DNA of 64,000 nt, from contig JBBHKE010003448.1 of assembly GCA_037447655.1 (NCBI GenBank), positions 229,115 to 293,114 of the forward strand, in the 5' to 3' direction. The DNA comes from Zygnema cylindricum. Its lineage: Eukaryota; Streptophyta; Zygnematophyceae; Zygnematales; Zygnemataceae. The notes beneath the pieces were generated by a model, which was not told the origin of the DNA, did not search any database, and saw only the letters and a program-made list of their open reading frames with translations. The position numbers were made by a program, and so were the translations under genes. Shown in pieces: positions 32,811 through 47,400 of this stretch. Every line of letters starts with the position of its first letter. Position 1 is the stretch's first letter.

Positions 32811-33927
32811 GCTCCACCTATTTAATGACAGGCTGGGGATTTGTAAAGCGTATGTAGGTGATCACCAGCTTGATGGTACTTTCTGCTTAGTAAAAGGAAA
32901 TAATTTCTACCACGTTGTTTTTAGTCAGAGCAGATTATGTTCTGTTAAAATACATGTTAGTTTATTCAATAGTAAGTATAACTAGCAGCATTATAGCTTA
33001 AAACCAAATTTTGTTAGTGAAGGTCTTAATCGTGCACATGATAATAAGTATTTAGAGACGTTTCTTTATAGTATGTGGTATTCCTGTTTGTAACACCAGA
33101 GATAATCGTTATCATTATCGTGCTTGACATACACTCATCTGCCTCATTGCCTCTCTTGGATGGCGAAGGTCGGCAGATTTTCTTGAGCTGGCAATATATG
33201 ATATTGAGCGATGTCCTTTTCGAATTCAATTTCAGTCTGCCCAACTACTAGTTCTTTTTTCCCAAACATACGCCTTAATAAGGATAAGTAAAATTTTGCA
33301 CCAGCTCCCCAGGATACTTGAAACCAGCTGCAATGAGTGCCTACAGTAGAACTCAGGTTTGTGGTATACTCCACTGTGTTGTTGCGACATCAATAACACA
33401 TACCCGGTTGTTGACTTTCTTGCAAGTAGTTGTTGGTTAAGGAACAACCTGCAATTTTGAATGAACTATATGCTGGTATAACTCACAGACTTTCACTGCA
33501 ACTCTAAAGAGGTATTATAGCGCCAGAATGAGATAGAACTGCCGCATGAATAGACAATGCAATGCGGATCTTTCGGTAGTATAGAACAGATATCACCAGC
33601 CTCGCTAGGGGTTAGATTCATAGCAGTTCAAATCGCTGCAAACATTTCTGGCAGCTTCAAGAAAAAAGCCTCAGATGGCGTCAAAGCCCTCGGATGTACA
33701 TTTCTGCCACCTGGCAGACTTCTGATTTGCACCACTCAAATGGCATGCGCGCAGCAGACTACAGCATCACCACTGTGACAAGCCTAACACTCGAGCTTGC
33801 AGGAATTTCAACCGTGAGAGAAAAAAATATCAATTTTTTTGTTGTACTTTAATGCCCATATTTTGAGGTTTAGGTCGTTTGGTCTTCCTTAACAAAATCT
33901 TGCGAAAAAATGCCCTTCACAGTGGGT
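32811..33927. other. 3' flank of amidase; weak retroelement remnant
   Basis: At about 33447-33140 the minus strand holds RKSTTGYVLL, reminiscent of copia RNase H, but the rest is too decayed to confirm. An unplaced 73-codon frame lies at 33557-33778. No gene is recognised. Confidence 0.35.
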
Positions 33928-33971
33928 CGAGGTTGACTATTCTGGGAGACTATGGAGCCCCCAAAATTTTA

Positions 33972-33986
33972 GGTTATGGGCCCACC
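33972..33986 (+). promoter_or_regulatory. Half-tRNA initiator-Met primer site (element D)
   Basis: GGTTATGGGCCCACC follows the LTR end and encodes the gag start MGPPSKVPIFEG. It is kept perfectly although the rest of the element is decayed. Confidence 0.8.
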
Positions 33987-36900
33987 CTCTAAGGTGCCCA
34001 TTTTCGAGGGAAAAGGGTTTACTTATTGTTTTATTTATGACGAGAGGTGCTTTAATTGAAAAGCAACTGTGGGGGAAAGTTTCGGGATATGTGGGGTGTC
34101 CGGCACCAAGCATTGGAGCTCCACCACGTTTCAGAGGAGCTCGGTTTCCAGGAGCATCAGGACTTGACAGAGGAGTGTCTAGAGCCTCAGAGGACGTTGA
34201 AGACGATGGAGAAACCATCGTCATGGATGGAGAGAAAGGGAAGGAGAAAGCTATCGTCATAGATGGAGAGAAAAGGAAGGAGAAAGCTATACCCGTGGCA
34301 ACTGGAGCAGCTACACTAGTGGCAACTAGAACATACTGACACCAACTTTGTACAAGCTTTGTACAGATAACAAAAGAGAATGACTAGGAGGTTTGGTATT
34401 AAAAAAAATGAGGTGGCGAAGCATGTCATTCTGAAGAATCACACTGAAGCAATTGCTCTTCCTCTCCTAAATCTAACTTAGTATGCACAAGTCTAGGATT
34501 CTGTAGTGAATCAATATAGGAGTGGAACTATTCAGCAACAAGCTCTTCCTCTCCTAAATCTAACTTAGTATGCGCAAGTTTGGGATTCTGTAGTGAATCA
34601 ATATAGGAGTGGAACTATTCACCAACAACAATTAGCAGATCAGAAACTACACCGCGAATCGTAATTAGAGTAATGAAAAAAGTAGAGTAAAAAAGCCAAA
34701 AAAAACAATTAGAGTAATGAACTCTAATTTATGTGATAGAACTTTCTCACAGAGGAAGTTTACTCTAATTTATTTAAGTACTCTATATTGGGATATGTCG
34801 GCAATAATTATCCGCGCTGAAATTTTGAACACTAAATTACGTAGACTTTCAAAATCTGTCAGTCCGTATAGTTTTGATGTCATTATGACGCTAGTACTAT
34901 TTGTCGCGCTAAATGTTAGTTAATGTTCACACTGACGACGATGGTGTCGACGGACGAGAGTTATGCGAACGACATTTTTTCGATGTGATTCATTTTTCGT
35001 TTAGTGCGATTTCACGTGCGAGCACGATTCTATTAAATCATTATTTGTACCTTTTTACTTAAAAAAGTACAATTTTGCACGGTCGAACGTCGTCAGTACT
35101 CCACACTATTTAATAAAAACCTATATTAGAATTTTTTAGGCTAATTAAACTTACCTAAACTAGAATAATGAAAAAATTAGAATCGTTTACTCTATTTGAT
35201 GTCATAGAGTCGAAATTTCGAGCGACCGAATAGAGTTATTTACTCTAATTACGATTCGCGGTGTAAGTGCCTATGTTTATAAACGTGGTAGTATGCTAGA
35301 TTTTTGCAATGATCTTGCTTAACTTTATATTGAACTTGAGAGTGAAGGAAAGGTAGAAAAAGAAAAACAGAAAGTTAACACACTTATCATGAAACTTCCA
35401 CATGAGTATGAAAACATTGTAAATCGGGATTAGGAATTACCTGACAACCGATGGATCCATAACTCGATTGTTGGGATGATCTTAGTTTGAGAGAATACTA
35501 TAGAGCTCCGTCGAGGAAATCCTAGTATTCAAGCACTTGCAGCAGGGACAGATTGAAATTACAAAGATGGAAGGAAACCTTACAAGCTTTCAGGTGGAGG
35601 GGGAAGTGGAGAACAATCGGAGGGACAAGGAAAGGATCCCCCAAAAAGAGTATGCCACTTTTGCAAGAAACCCGGGCACTACATGGCAGATTGCACCAGA
35701 TTGACAAAGCTAATAATGAAGGATGGATAGGCGAGTTCCAGCCAAGGAGGGAAGAAAAATTCACTTGTGCTAACACAAGTGGATGGAGAGGAGGAGACAC
35801 TCGATGAGGAGTTTAAGAGCTTCTTCTTTACGAGAAACTGGAAAGGAAAGACATAGAGACAAAAATTCCAAAAAGACAAAAGTGTGCATTCAGAGGTATG
35901 AAAGAAACTTGCGACGATGGCCGAATCATTGACTCAGGAGCATCTATGCATATGTGTAGAGATAGAAAATGGTTTACAAAATTGAAAAGGATTCCATCCG
36001 TAGAGATAAAGTATGGGGATGGGAGAATTGTCACCACTAACTTTGTGGGATCGTTAGACCTTAAGGTCCTAGCGGATGCAAAAGTATCCATAATGACCTT
36101 GTCAAATGTTTTGTATATCCCTCAATTACACAAAAATCTGATATCTACATCTGTGTTAGATGACAAGCACTTTGAGATGGGAACTAGAAAAGATGTGTCT
36201 ACAGCTAGTTTTAAAAATGAAATATATTTCACAGTTGCAAAGGGAAGTCAAGGATGGTGCTAAGCAATGAAAAGAAGGGAATTTTGTACTCGTGTGTAAA
36301 TGACATGATGATATGGAATAAGAGGTAGGGACAGTGCATTAAGATAGACTAAAAGAAATAAAAAAGAAGGGAGTGGTAGAAGGGGTTCAGTTTGAAGATG
36401 ATGAGATTTTGGATGAGTGGGTGTGCAGAAGGGAAAGCACAAGCTCCCCTTCCCCAAAATTGTAACTTTTACGAAGGGAAGTTGTTAGATCTAGTTCACA
36501 CTAACATATTGGGGCCAACCAGAGTCTAACCAGCTGGAGGGAAGAGATATATGCTCAGAGATATATGCTCAGTATCACAAATGATTAGTCTAGATACTCT
36601 CGGGTATATTTTGTTAGGTCCAAATTTGAAGCTTTAAGTTACTTCAAATAATATAAGGTGTGGAGTGAAAAGCTCAATGTAACTCCTTTTAAAAGAATAA
36701 AGAGTGATAATGGAGGAGAATACACTTCTAATCAGTTTGAAGAGTTTCTAAAAGATAAGGGAATACTGCATCAAAAAACTCTCTAAAATCCCGGAACAGA
36801 ATGAGGGGTAGTTGAAAGATAGAATCAAAGAGATATTGCTAGAAGTATGTTGACCGATAAGAAAATAGAAATACATTTTGGGCTGAGGAAACAAATTGTG

Positions 36901-38642
36901 CTAATTATCCTAAAAATAGGGTCCTCGACGAAGAAGTTGAGGTGGAAGAAAAAATTCCTCCTCCTCCAAACGGAAGGGGAGAAAAAGCAATTAAACGGGT
37001 ATCCATGGATAGGGGAGCCAAGGAGCATCCAAAGAAGAATCCGAGGATGCCATCCATACCAACAACTGCATTTGATAGAGGAAGAAGTAGTAGCGAAAGA
37101 CTCTAAGAAAGACACGTAAACAACAAATTGACAAAGCTGTCACACCTCAATGAGCCTCAACTTACTCCAGGGCCATTAAAAGTTTTGAAAGTGGTAGATG
37201 GATGAGAGCTATCAATGAGGAAATGTCATCTATAATTGAAGCAAATACATGGGAGTTTGTGGACTGCCTTTTTGACAGAAAATCGATTGGATGCAAATGG
37301 GTTTTTTAGCTAAAACTGAATCTAGATAATTCAATTAAGAGATATAAAGTTTGGTTAGTAGCAAAGGGTTACACACAAAAAGACGGAATAGATTATCAAA
37401 GACCTTCGCTCCGGTAGTCAAATTTCTCTCGGTCAAAATTCTAAGGACCCTCGGTCAGAATTCTCTCTTGTCTGGCAACAACGAAAGACATGGAGATTCA
37501 CCAAATGGATATTAAAACAACTTTTCTTCACGGAGAATTGGAGAAAGAAATCTTCATGAGGCAACTGGAAGGTTTTGGGGAGAGTGGATAAGAGAGTAAG
37601 GTGTGCAAATTGATCAAGTCCTTGTATAGATTTAAATAGGTGCCACGTGAGTGGAACCTCAAGTTGGATGAGTTTTAGCCTAACCTTAGATATATGTGAA
37701 TCAGTTTGGACCATTCTATGTATTTGTTTGAAGATGAGAATGGTATCATTTTTATTGTCATCTAAGTTGATGATCAATTAGTCTTCAGTAAGTCTATTGA
37801 AAAGATCAATCAGTTAAAAAGAGATTCGAGTCAGTTTAACATGAAGGATTTATAAGATGCTAGATATATTCTATGAATTCGGTTGGAGAGAGATAGACAA
37901 AAGAGAATGATAAAACTGACTCAGAAAGAAGCAATAACAAACATGTTGGAAAAGTTTCAAATGGAGAAAGCCAACAGTTGCTTTACTCTGATGGACTTAA
38001 AGAAGGTTTCTAAAAGGAGCTTAGAGAGACGAATGGTGATCCTAGATAAATAGATGGATGAAGAAGAGAGAGAGTTCATGAAACACATTATTTATAGACA
38101 GATCGTAGGGAGTTAAATACACTTTATGAATTGTACCCGTCCGGACATAGCGCCAGTTGTGGGAGTTCTAAGTAGGAGTTTAAATGATCATAGGAAGAGA
38201 GATTGGGAGGCAACAAAAAGAAAAATGAGATAGTTGGTAGGAACCAGGGATCTATAGTTGCGTTTGGGTCTGGAGCTTGCTATTGGAGCAACAAGCAGCA
38301 AAATGATGTAGCACAGTCCACTATAGAGGCTGAATATATGGCCTCTTGTGGTGTAGTAAAAGAATTAAAGTGGGTTAAATACTTGCTTCTAGAGCTTGGG
38401 TTTATAAAAAGTGCTGTAAAAAGTGTGTTTTGGGATAATAAACCTGCCATCGCAATTGCAACAAGCCCTACGCATAACTTTAAAGCTAAACGCATGGATA
38501 TCAAGTTAAGCTTTGTGAAGGAGAAAGTTGAGGATAAATTTAATGAATTGGAATACAAACCAGATAAGGAAATGGTGGCAGATATGATAAAAAACCTGTA
38601 CCTTCTGCAAAACTGTTATTTTGTAGAGAGATATGCAGGTTA
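33976..38642 (+). pseudogene. Decayed copia gag-pol (element D)
   Basis: Recognisable parts: gag start at 33976; tandem duplication of about 80 bp in gag (about 34460-34640); zinc knuckle CHFCKKPGHYMADC (about 35652-35693); protease RIIDSGASMHMC with DSG intact (about 35920-35958); integrase pieces (SDNGGEYTSNQFEEFL, about 36706-36750); reverse transcriptase pieces with a broken YVDD (about 37760); RNase H in one frame at 38203-38643 (QSTIEAEYMASC, SVFWDNKPAIAIA, NFKAKRMDIK, MVADMI). Many stops, frameshifts and deletions, including loss of much of the integrase C-terminus. Not functional. Confidence 0.85.
34648..35265. mobile_element. Tc1/mariner-like MITE with clean TA duplication
   Basis: Inverted termini CACCGCGAATCGTAATTAGAGTAA / TTACTCTAATTACGATTCGCGGTG are flanked by TA (34648-34649, 35264-35265). 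Removing the element and one TA restores the copia gag reading CAGAAACTAAGTGCC (Gln-Lys-Leu-Ser-Ala), homologous to element C. This proves the TA target. No transposase is encoded. Confidence 0.9.
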
Positions 38643-38673
38643 AAACCAAAAAGTGACTAAGAATTAAGGGGAG

Positions 38674-39778
<1,105 letters not shown>

Positions 39779-42772
39779 GTCCCCTTTGTTTCTCTTTTTA
39801 CCTCTAGTTTATCTCTTTTTTTTTTAATTGTTCAATTGTTGTTCTCAATTACATCTTCCTATCTTATTGTCTATATCTCACATTAAATGATATAGTTCTT
39901 CCGTTATCAATTGTGTTTCTTGTAAGCCACAAGGTTACGTTTCTCGTCCAACTCTCTCTGTTTTACCACTCTATGTTCACAAATCTATCTAAAGTGATAA
40001 GAAGACACTCATGGATTTCAGAACGATTAGGTAGGTGGTTATCTCAAACTTTATAGAAAGATATTCCCTCATTCATTTTTTTTTACGCCGTAATAAGAGT
40101 TTCTCTCAAAAAAAATAGTGAATGGAGACTAGAGGTGACCCTTGAATAAATATTCCCAACAAGGGTGGGGTGCTTAAGTGTTAGCTTAGGGGTGGAGGTT
40201 GGTAGGAAGATATCTTTGGCCTCCATTTTTGAGGAATTGCGTCATGTTTTTGTCATGCATCTCTACCCTATTATTGACATTGGTCCTTTCTTGCATAACA
40301 ATATTCATTCGTATTTGGTGCACCATAACTTAAGAATGTGTTCCTTCTGCTGCTGCACTCTTTGCAATAGGGTCATTGGTTGTTGACCCTCTCTGAACTT
40401 GATGCAAAGCGTAAATAAGTGTTCGAGATACCTAATGATCTCATATTGTGTTATTTCACACGCTTCCGATATTGTAGGGTACACCACGCCGTCAAATCTT
40501 TTATGGATAAGCCTTTAGATGAGTGAATGTTCCTCTTTAATCTGTGCACTAAAATCTATAATGCGAATCTTTAGTCTATCTATCCAAGAGATAAAACTTT
40601 AGGAGCCAAGGAAAATTGTGCATCTACAATCCTCCAAATGGTTTTTGGTAAAATACGGACATTCTAATACTCCGATTTTAAAACAATTTGGTGCTCACTT
40701 TTTATTGTTTCATGTGTTTTGCCCGTTCTGCCTTCTATTTTTCCCAAGTGAGGTCCACTCTATCCATTCAAGGTGCAAGTTTAGGTACCACGCCATTTTT
40801 TGCTACTTTTTTCACTTTTGACTATCCTCCTCTCACATCCTCGAGAGGTGACATATACCAATGTTCTTCCTTGTTAACGTTACTTTTGCCGATTCTTTAC
40901 GCTAAAGGCTTTTCCTCGTGATGTGGGCCCATCTTTGCCAAAGACCCTTCTTGACTACTGGTGCCCTAACCCTCTGCTCCTCTAGAAGGTTCCTCTTGAT
41001 GATGTGGAGTCACTTTTGGTGGCGACTCCTTCTAGGTGGTGCTGTTTGGGGCCCCTTTCTCCTTCATTTTATGAGGCCACTTCCGGTGGGCATTGCTTCA
41101 TCCTCTTGCTCATGTAGATGGTCACACATATGGTAATACGTTTTATTCCCTCAGTGGATGCTTGTGGACAACATTTTCCCGTTTGTGGGATCCTCTTGTA
41201 GGGCTTTTCCGTTTTAGTCGTTTCGAGTTGATCACTATGATTCCTTTATATTTTGTCTCGTTTAGAAAGTTGTTTTCCTTTCTTTTTCTTTCTTTTCCTT
41301 TTTCTTTCCATTTTTTTGCTTCTTCGCGTCGGCAATTATTAGATTTTATTTTTAAATACCTAGGTTTGCGATCTAAGGTGCTTCTATTGTTTACTGCCCT
41401 AATTTTTGTGGGCAATGGCACTCCACCGCTCGATCATTCCCTCCTAGTGGGTTCTTTAAAGAATCCCCTATAATCTGCGACTCTTCAAAATCGTCTGCAT
41501 AATTCCCATATTTCTGGCTTGTGGTACTCCAGAATGACCGTCTTCCTACTTTTATCGTCATCCTTATTTCTTTGACTATCTTAACCTCGTAGAGATCCAT
41601 CCGCCTATCCAAATGATGTATTGGAGGAGATTTAAATTATTCTTCATTTTTTTGTGGGTTGTGCGCCCATTACCTTTTAGGTTAGTCAACCTTGTTTGGT
41701 GGAGTCTCACGTTCGTCAAAAATCTTTATAGTTATGGCCCCACGTAGATATGCAAACTAATGCTTTATCCTGTTCCAAAATATTCGTAAATGTTGTGCGG
41801 TAATTCAGGTAGCCCTCTTTCAAGCGAAAAGTGGGGTTCTTTATTGAAAACCGAATGTTTTCCTACCAGGGTATGTATAAATACTTTTTTACATAAAACA
41901 TGTTTATAAGAGATTTTCCGAGATTCTTCAAACATTTAGGCAACAAATTTGACTGCACGATGTTTTGTTTTTTCTCATCCACGACGAAATATCTATTCCA
42001 TCCAATTTGTGACAACATTAGCCACAAACTCGATATGTAAAGTTGATACACCTGGAAATGAGAGATGGGGTCAAAGCGGACGATCGATGAAAACCTTACA
42101 ATTAGTAAAAACCATGTGCCTTTGGAAAGGGTGGATTCAAATCCATAAAGTTGACGATAAAATCTTTGACGGATGATGTCATCTGACGCTCCGCTTGCCA
42201 TCTATTGACCTTCGTGAAAATGTCTTTGCATTTTAAAACATAATAAAGTAGTGCGTACTATGATAAAGTAAGCACGTGCATAATCTGAATTTGAATACGT
42301 GTGTACAACTCTTAAAATCGTTCGTTCGTACAGATATTACACCTAAATTTTGGGCTTGAAAAATCTTTGACGATTCTCAGTGTGAAGACAAGCCTACATG
42401 ATACCAACTAGAATAAAGCACGTAGGCGAGAGGTACCTTGATGGCAAGACCTGATTAAATATTGTTCGAAATATTACTGCCACTAAACATATTCGTATAA
42501 TTACTCGCATTTCATGATAGACAAAAACCCTTATTCATATGTTTTTGCAAAAGTCTGTGAACTCCTTCGATCATATTTCATGATAGACAAAAACCCTTAT
42601 TCATATGTTTTTGCAAAAGTCTGTGACCTCCTTCGATCATCTCTCCCACTCCCTCTTGTTAGCGTGAAACAGACAATATTGGTATGAAATAAAAAAGCTA
42701 TAAATTTTATTTACTTAATATCTTTGCGCCTAATTTGGTGACGTGGTGGAAGGGAAGGGTAAAAATAACAAC
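39779..42772. other. No gene recognised
   Basis: Open frames are short and broken (up to 126 codons at 41093-41473), without known motifs. A block of about 64 bp is tandemly duplicated at about 42513-42640 (TTTCATGATAGACAAAAACC). It may contain an old, unrecognisable transposon. Confidence 0.4.
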
Positions 42773-42775
42773 TTA

Positions 42776-43658
42776 GGGCGTGTTCCCATGTGTTCAAGTA
42801 AGGGTTTTTTTTTTCGTTGTTTTCATAGAAAATGGGACTTCCAACGAGAAAATATTGCGCCGTATGAAAAATGGGCAAAAACACAAGTACATTTTGCTTC
42901 ATCTTAGAACTTGGAAGGTACGACAATTTGGCGTTATTATCATCGCGACCCACTTCCAGCTCATCTTCACACTTGCACTGGAATCAAATCGCGATCTGAT
43001 TTTAATCAAAATACTACTCTATTGACGAATAGAAAACCTGGTTTGCACGCGTCAAAAGTTTTCATTTTTTTTTTTGCAGTTGGGAGAGTACACGAAAATA
43101 AAGTTATTTGCCCGTTTGCAAACAATTTGTTTGTTTGTTTGGTTGTACGAACAAGCAGCCGGACAAGATCCGCCAGAACTACGCACATGGCAGTGAAAGA
43201 TAGCCCGTCGTCTACAATGTCACGCTGAACATTCAATGACCCGTCGTCTATAATGTCACGCTGAACATTCAATGACACTTTCACTACAGTGTAGTACAAC
43301 CCATTTGTAGACGTATGCGATTGCTTATGTTGTCTACGTGTGGGCGTCTACAAATGTCAGGAGCTCGTTGGCGTCAACAAATGTCCGCAGTATGTCAGGA
43401 GATCGTTGTAGTGTACAAATGTCCGCAGTTGACCGGAGCTCGTTGGCGTCTACAAATGTCCGTAGTTTGTTGGCGTTTACAGGTGTCGCAAGATATTGGC
43501 GACGTCAAGGTATTGGCGACGTCTATAACTGTCACATATTCGAAGTAATGAAGGCGCAAGTAACGATTCACATAGGCACACTTTGAAAAGTACACCGTAA
43601 AATTTGCGCTAAAATCCAAAGTAACGTTTCAAAGTTTCGGTTACATGGGAACACGCCC
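42776..43658. mobile_element. PIF/Harbinger-like element (883 bp)
   Basis: Termini GGGCGTGTTCCCATGT and ACATGGGAACACGCCC with TTA on both sides (42773-42775, 43659-43661); same family as 25064-26238. The right half holds iterated CGTCTACAAATGTC-type units (about 43345-43540) and a duplicated block around 43205-43280. Confidence 0.85.
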
Positions 43659-43661
43659 TTA

Positions 43662-43932
43662 GGGAAACTGTGGCGGAAACGTCCAAAATAATGACGTCAA
43701 CAATGTCACAATTAAGCATGACGTCACGATGTCACAGAAAACTAAACGTCAACAATGTCACAAAAAAATTAGGCGTCACAACGTCGCCAAAAATCCGAGT
43801 CTTTAATTTTGAAATCGTAAAAGAAATTTTGTAGCATCTACAAATGTCATGACTTTGAGTGACAACAACCGGCGAACCTTCAGTACAAAACAACGTTTGG
43901 TCGCTAAATTACGGTTACAGCGGCACATACCC
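43662..43932. mobile_element. Probable related MITE abutting the Harbinger-like element
   Basis: The ends GGGAAACTGTGGCGGAAACG and CGGTTACAGCGGCACATACCC are imperfect inverted repeats. The left TTA is shared with the preceding element; the right flank is TTC, so the duplication is imperfect. The interior has TGACGTCA and repeated CAACAATGTCAC units. Confidence 0.45.
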
Positions 43933-44018
43933 TTCATAGAGAATCAAGCTGTGAACATACTTGTTCGATTCGATTCGGTTTCACTCCAAAAGTTCCAAAA
44001 TCCAAACCGGCCGACTGC

Positions 44019-44240
44019 TACACCTTGAATCGCTATTAGCGTCAAGGTTTTTTTTTGCCGCTTAAAACATCTTTTCTCCGTACACACTTTTCGGATTGTG
44101 GATCTGACGGTTGCGATTGAAAGGTAACACTCTCAGCCTCCGATTGGTGGTCTCAAATTGAAAATCCGACAAGTGTGTACGGAGAAAAGATGCCTTAAGC
44201 AGCGAAAAAAACCTTGACGGTAATAACGATTCGCGGTGTA
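44019..44240. mobile_element. Fold-back Tc1/mariner-like MITE upstream of AIP2-like gene
   Basis: Termini CACCTTGAATCGCTATTAG / AATAACGATTCGCGGTG have TA on both sides. The inverted arms are long (about 80 bp, sharing CATCTTTTCTCCGTACACAC), so nearly the whole 222-bp element can form a hairpin. It ends about 210 bp before the AIP2-like start codon and so lies in the promoter or 5' leader. Confidence 0.85.
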
Positions 44241-44447
44241 CCGTGCTACTGTACCGTAATTACTGAACTGTCTTGTGCGAGTTGTCTTCCAAATTACCAA
44301 CCTCGCCTCTGTGCGTATGGATGTTTCGATGTTCTTTTCATCTCAATTGGCAATTTGCCAGGAAACGTTGTCCTTCTGTACAAGCTGATGAATCTCTTTT
44401 CCGCAGGCATCGACACAGACTCTCTCTTGGCGATTCCCTGAGGAGCC

Positions 44448-47400
44448 ATGGCGTCCAGCTCCGCTTCCGTTGAAGCCATGTTGGCACAGGTGAAGCAGCA
44501 GCTGAGTCGGAAAGCCTCCTTTGAGGAGGGCGTGAAGCGTTTGACCACAATTGTTGAGAGCCGTTACTCCTCAGCCCTTCCGGAACAGCAAAAAGAGGTA
44601 AATTGAGCTGAAGTCAGCCAATATTGTTGCGGATATGACCTGCATGCTGTTGCGTAGGCAGTTTGAGACAAACGAATTTTCTGTGACGCTAACGTATTTG
44701 TTTTAAGAAGATTGTAGGATGGAGAACGAAAGCTGTCATCTTTTAAACCTGCTTAACTGCTTGTCACTAAGGCGAATGCGTACATCAATTTGTATTCTTA
44801 TGACACAGTTCATCTGAATGTGTATCTGCTGAAACATTTTACATATGACCGGGTCGACCGGTTTAACCAGGACTGGTGTACGGACTATTGTAATTGAAGA
44901 GCACATTTTACAAATGATGGCTGGGGACTGGATTGAAGTACTTCTTTCGCCATCACAGTTAGGCCAGCATGACGAATTCTTTGTTTCCGAGATTTTTTTG
45001 AATTGTATTGCAAAATGAATGATAAGAATGTTGCTTGCACCCGTGCATCTTCCAACATTTTTTTTCAAGGAGTTCATGAGTGACAGCTGGATGACCTTTT
45101 AGTTCCCAACTTTTGGAGGCTGGAATTAATTGTTCTCTGGTTTGATGGCTTTTTTACCCAAAGACATTGACCGGATAGAGAGTGATGTCATCATTTTGCT
45201 GAGTACAACATGGAATGCCATGCTTGGACGTACTAAACCTGTGAAGTTTGTGTCTTTGATGTTGGGAATGCAGTTGTTCAGCGCAGTGAGGAAAGTTGGC
45301 ACACTTCTGCAGTCCCGTTACACTGCCCGTGGCTTTTGGATGGCTGGACTCAAACTTTTCAGCACTACGCAAGCCATGGTCTCTAACCAGCTAGAAAAAC
45401 GACAGCTGACGAGTTTTATCGAGAGAGCACAAGAGATTATGGAGGAGCATCCAGAAAGAGAACAGGAGCGGCCTACAATCGAAGGAGCTGCATTATTTCA
45501 GAGAGGTTGGTTCTCTTTCAACTTGGTTTCTTCACTGCCATTTAAAATAGTGCAAACTAGTGTGGTTGATTTTTCTATGCATTGTGTCTCCAACCTTTCT
45601 CCTGTAATGTATGTATTTATAATGTAGAGGTTGGCATCAATATGTGTTATTGTTGAAGCTTGTAGTTGTTTGCTGGGGATGGATCGTGCAGAGGCTCGAG
45701 GAGCCATTCCCTACTTGTTTGAAGGACAGTTATCAGCAGGCGAGACACCATCTCGACCTGCTTGGCTTGTTGCTCAGAGTGCTCACCTGTCCATCCTTAA
45801 TGAATTGCATGCTGGACATTTGGATCACCAGGAACAGGGCAATGCCCAAGCTTCCAGCAGGGCTTCCAATGGGCCTGGGCAGGAGGGAGAGACAAACAGA
45901 ACTCATCTTCGTAGCAGACAAGAGCAGATTTCAAGAAGTAACGAGACAAGCCAAGGACTTGGTGCAAGGGTGGAACCTGCAGTTACTGAAGAAGTTCAAA
46001 GAAATGGTGGAGAAGCAAATTTGTCTCAAGCGTTATCAGATGCTGAGCAACAGGTTGAAAATTCAGCTAGTCAGGAAGAGAGACTGCGTCTATTACTTCC
46101 AATGCTATTAAGTCCGAGTGAATCAACGTCTGAGCCAGAGCATCAGGCACCATATTCGGATAATGTCTCTGCAACGACCGATGGATATAATGATGAAGTC
46201 AGTCGGGAACGTGCACATGCAGCTTTACGTCGGTGGAGAGCTTTGGTGGGAGGTCCAGGGGAGGAACAAAGGATTCCGACTCTCTTTGAAGTGATGCAAG
46301 CTGCAATGACGCAGGCCCATCATGATGATATTCCAGCATTGCAGGAGGCTCTGGAGGCCTCGATGCAGGTTGGTGTAAAAGGGATGGGAATGGCTGAATC
46401 CTCTAGGTGTTTGCGACTTGTTAGTTGTGAAGATGTTTGTAGTTTATGCCATCGCATGGTTCTCCATTTCTTCTTCCTTCCATTGTTGTTTTTTTCTTTT
46501 TCTTTATGCATCATCTAGAGCAAAATAATAGCATGCGCAGATCACGGAGCTTTTCTAGTTATTGATCCTAGATTGTGAACATCTTATTTGATTACTTCCT
46601 CCCGTTAAAACTTATTTTCCAGAAGGATGTTCTTCTCAGACAACCATATTTCCAATTATTATTTTTTACTCTTCTTCTCTTTCCTCTCCTTCCTCTCCTT
46701 CCTCTCCTTCCTCTCCTTCACGGCAAGGTAAGGTTTTGTGTCGAAAGGCAAAAAAAACATTTTTATTTGGTTTTCTGTAAGAAGTGCAGATTCATGGTTA
46801 GGGGTTTTTCTTGATGTACATGTAGCTTATTCAGAGGTGGATCGGATGAAGTTGACCTGCGCTTTGGGCTTCTGTTCCTTACACTGTTTCAATTATGTCT
46901 ATGGTTCTGACAGGCTGGTCCCCAGGGCCCACCTCCAGCTTCGAAAAAAGCAGTTGTTAATCTGATTCGCAGAAAGGTTACTGCAGAAATGTTGACTCAG
47001 TTAGAGTGTGACACACAATGCACGGTTTGTCGCGAGACATTTGTTGAGGAGGCGTTGGTGCTCGAGATGCCTTGCAACCATTGGTTTCATCCTGATTGCA
47101 TTCTTCCATGGCTGGTGAGCTTTTGGAGAGGTTTTTGTTACATACTTCAACAGTCCAAACTTAGCTGTGATGTTGATTTGCATGTTTTTGACTTCGGAAA
47201 CAGGCATTTTCAGAATGTTTTGTACAAAAGTTTGTGGAGGATGTTACAAAATGTTACAAAATGTCACAAAATGTTTTATAAAGCTTGTAGACTTTTAAGT
47301 CTGACTTAGGAAAAAAATTTAGTGAGCATAGAAGTCCTTTGTAACTTTTAAATACTGTTGATGTTTAGCAAGGGTTACATATTGCATTAAGTCTGTTTTT

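Noticed and set aside
33140-33450. Separate copia RNase H gene on the minus strand
   Set aside because: Only RKSTTGYV is convincing; the rest is too decayed, so it is mentioned only as a weak remnant.
43345-43540. CRISPR-like array
   Set aside because: Units are irregular, spacers are not unique sequences of even length, the context is a eukaryotic MITE, and no cas genes are present.
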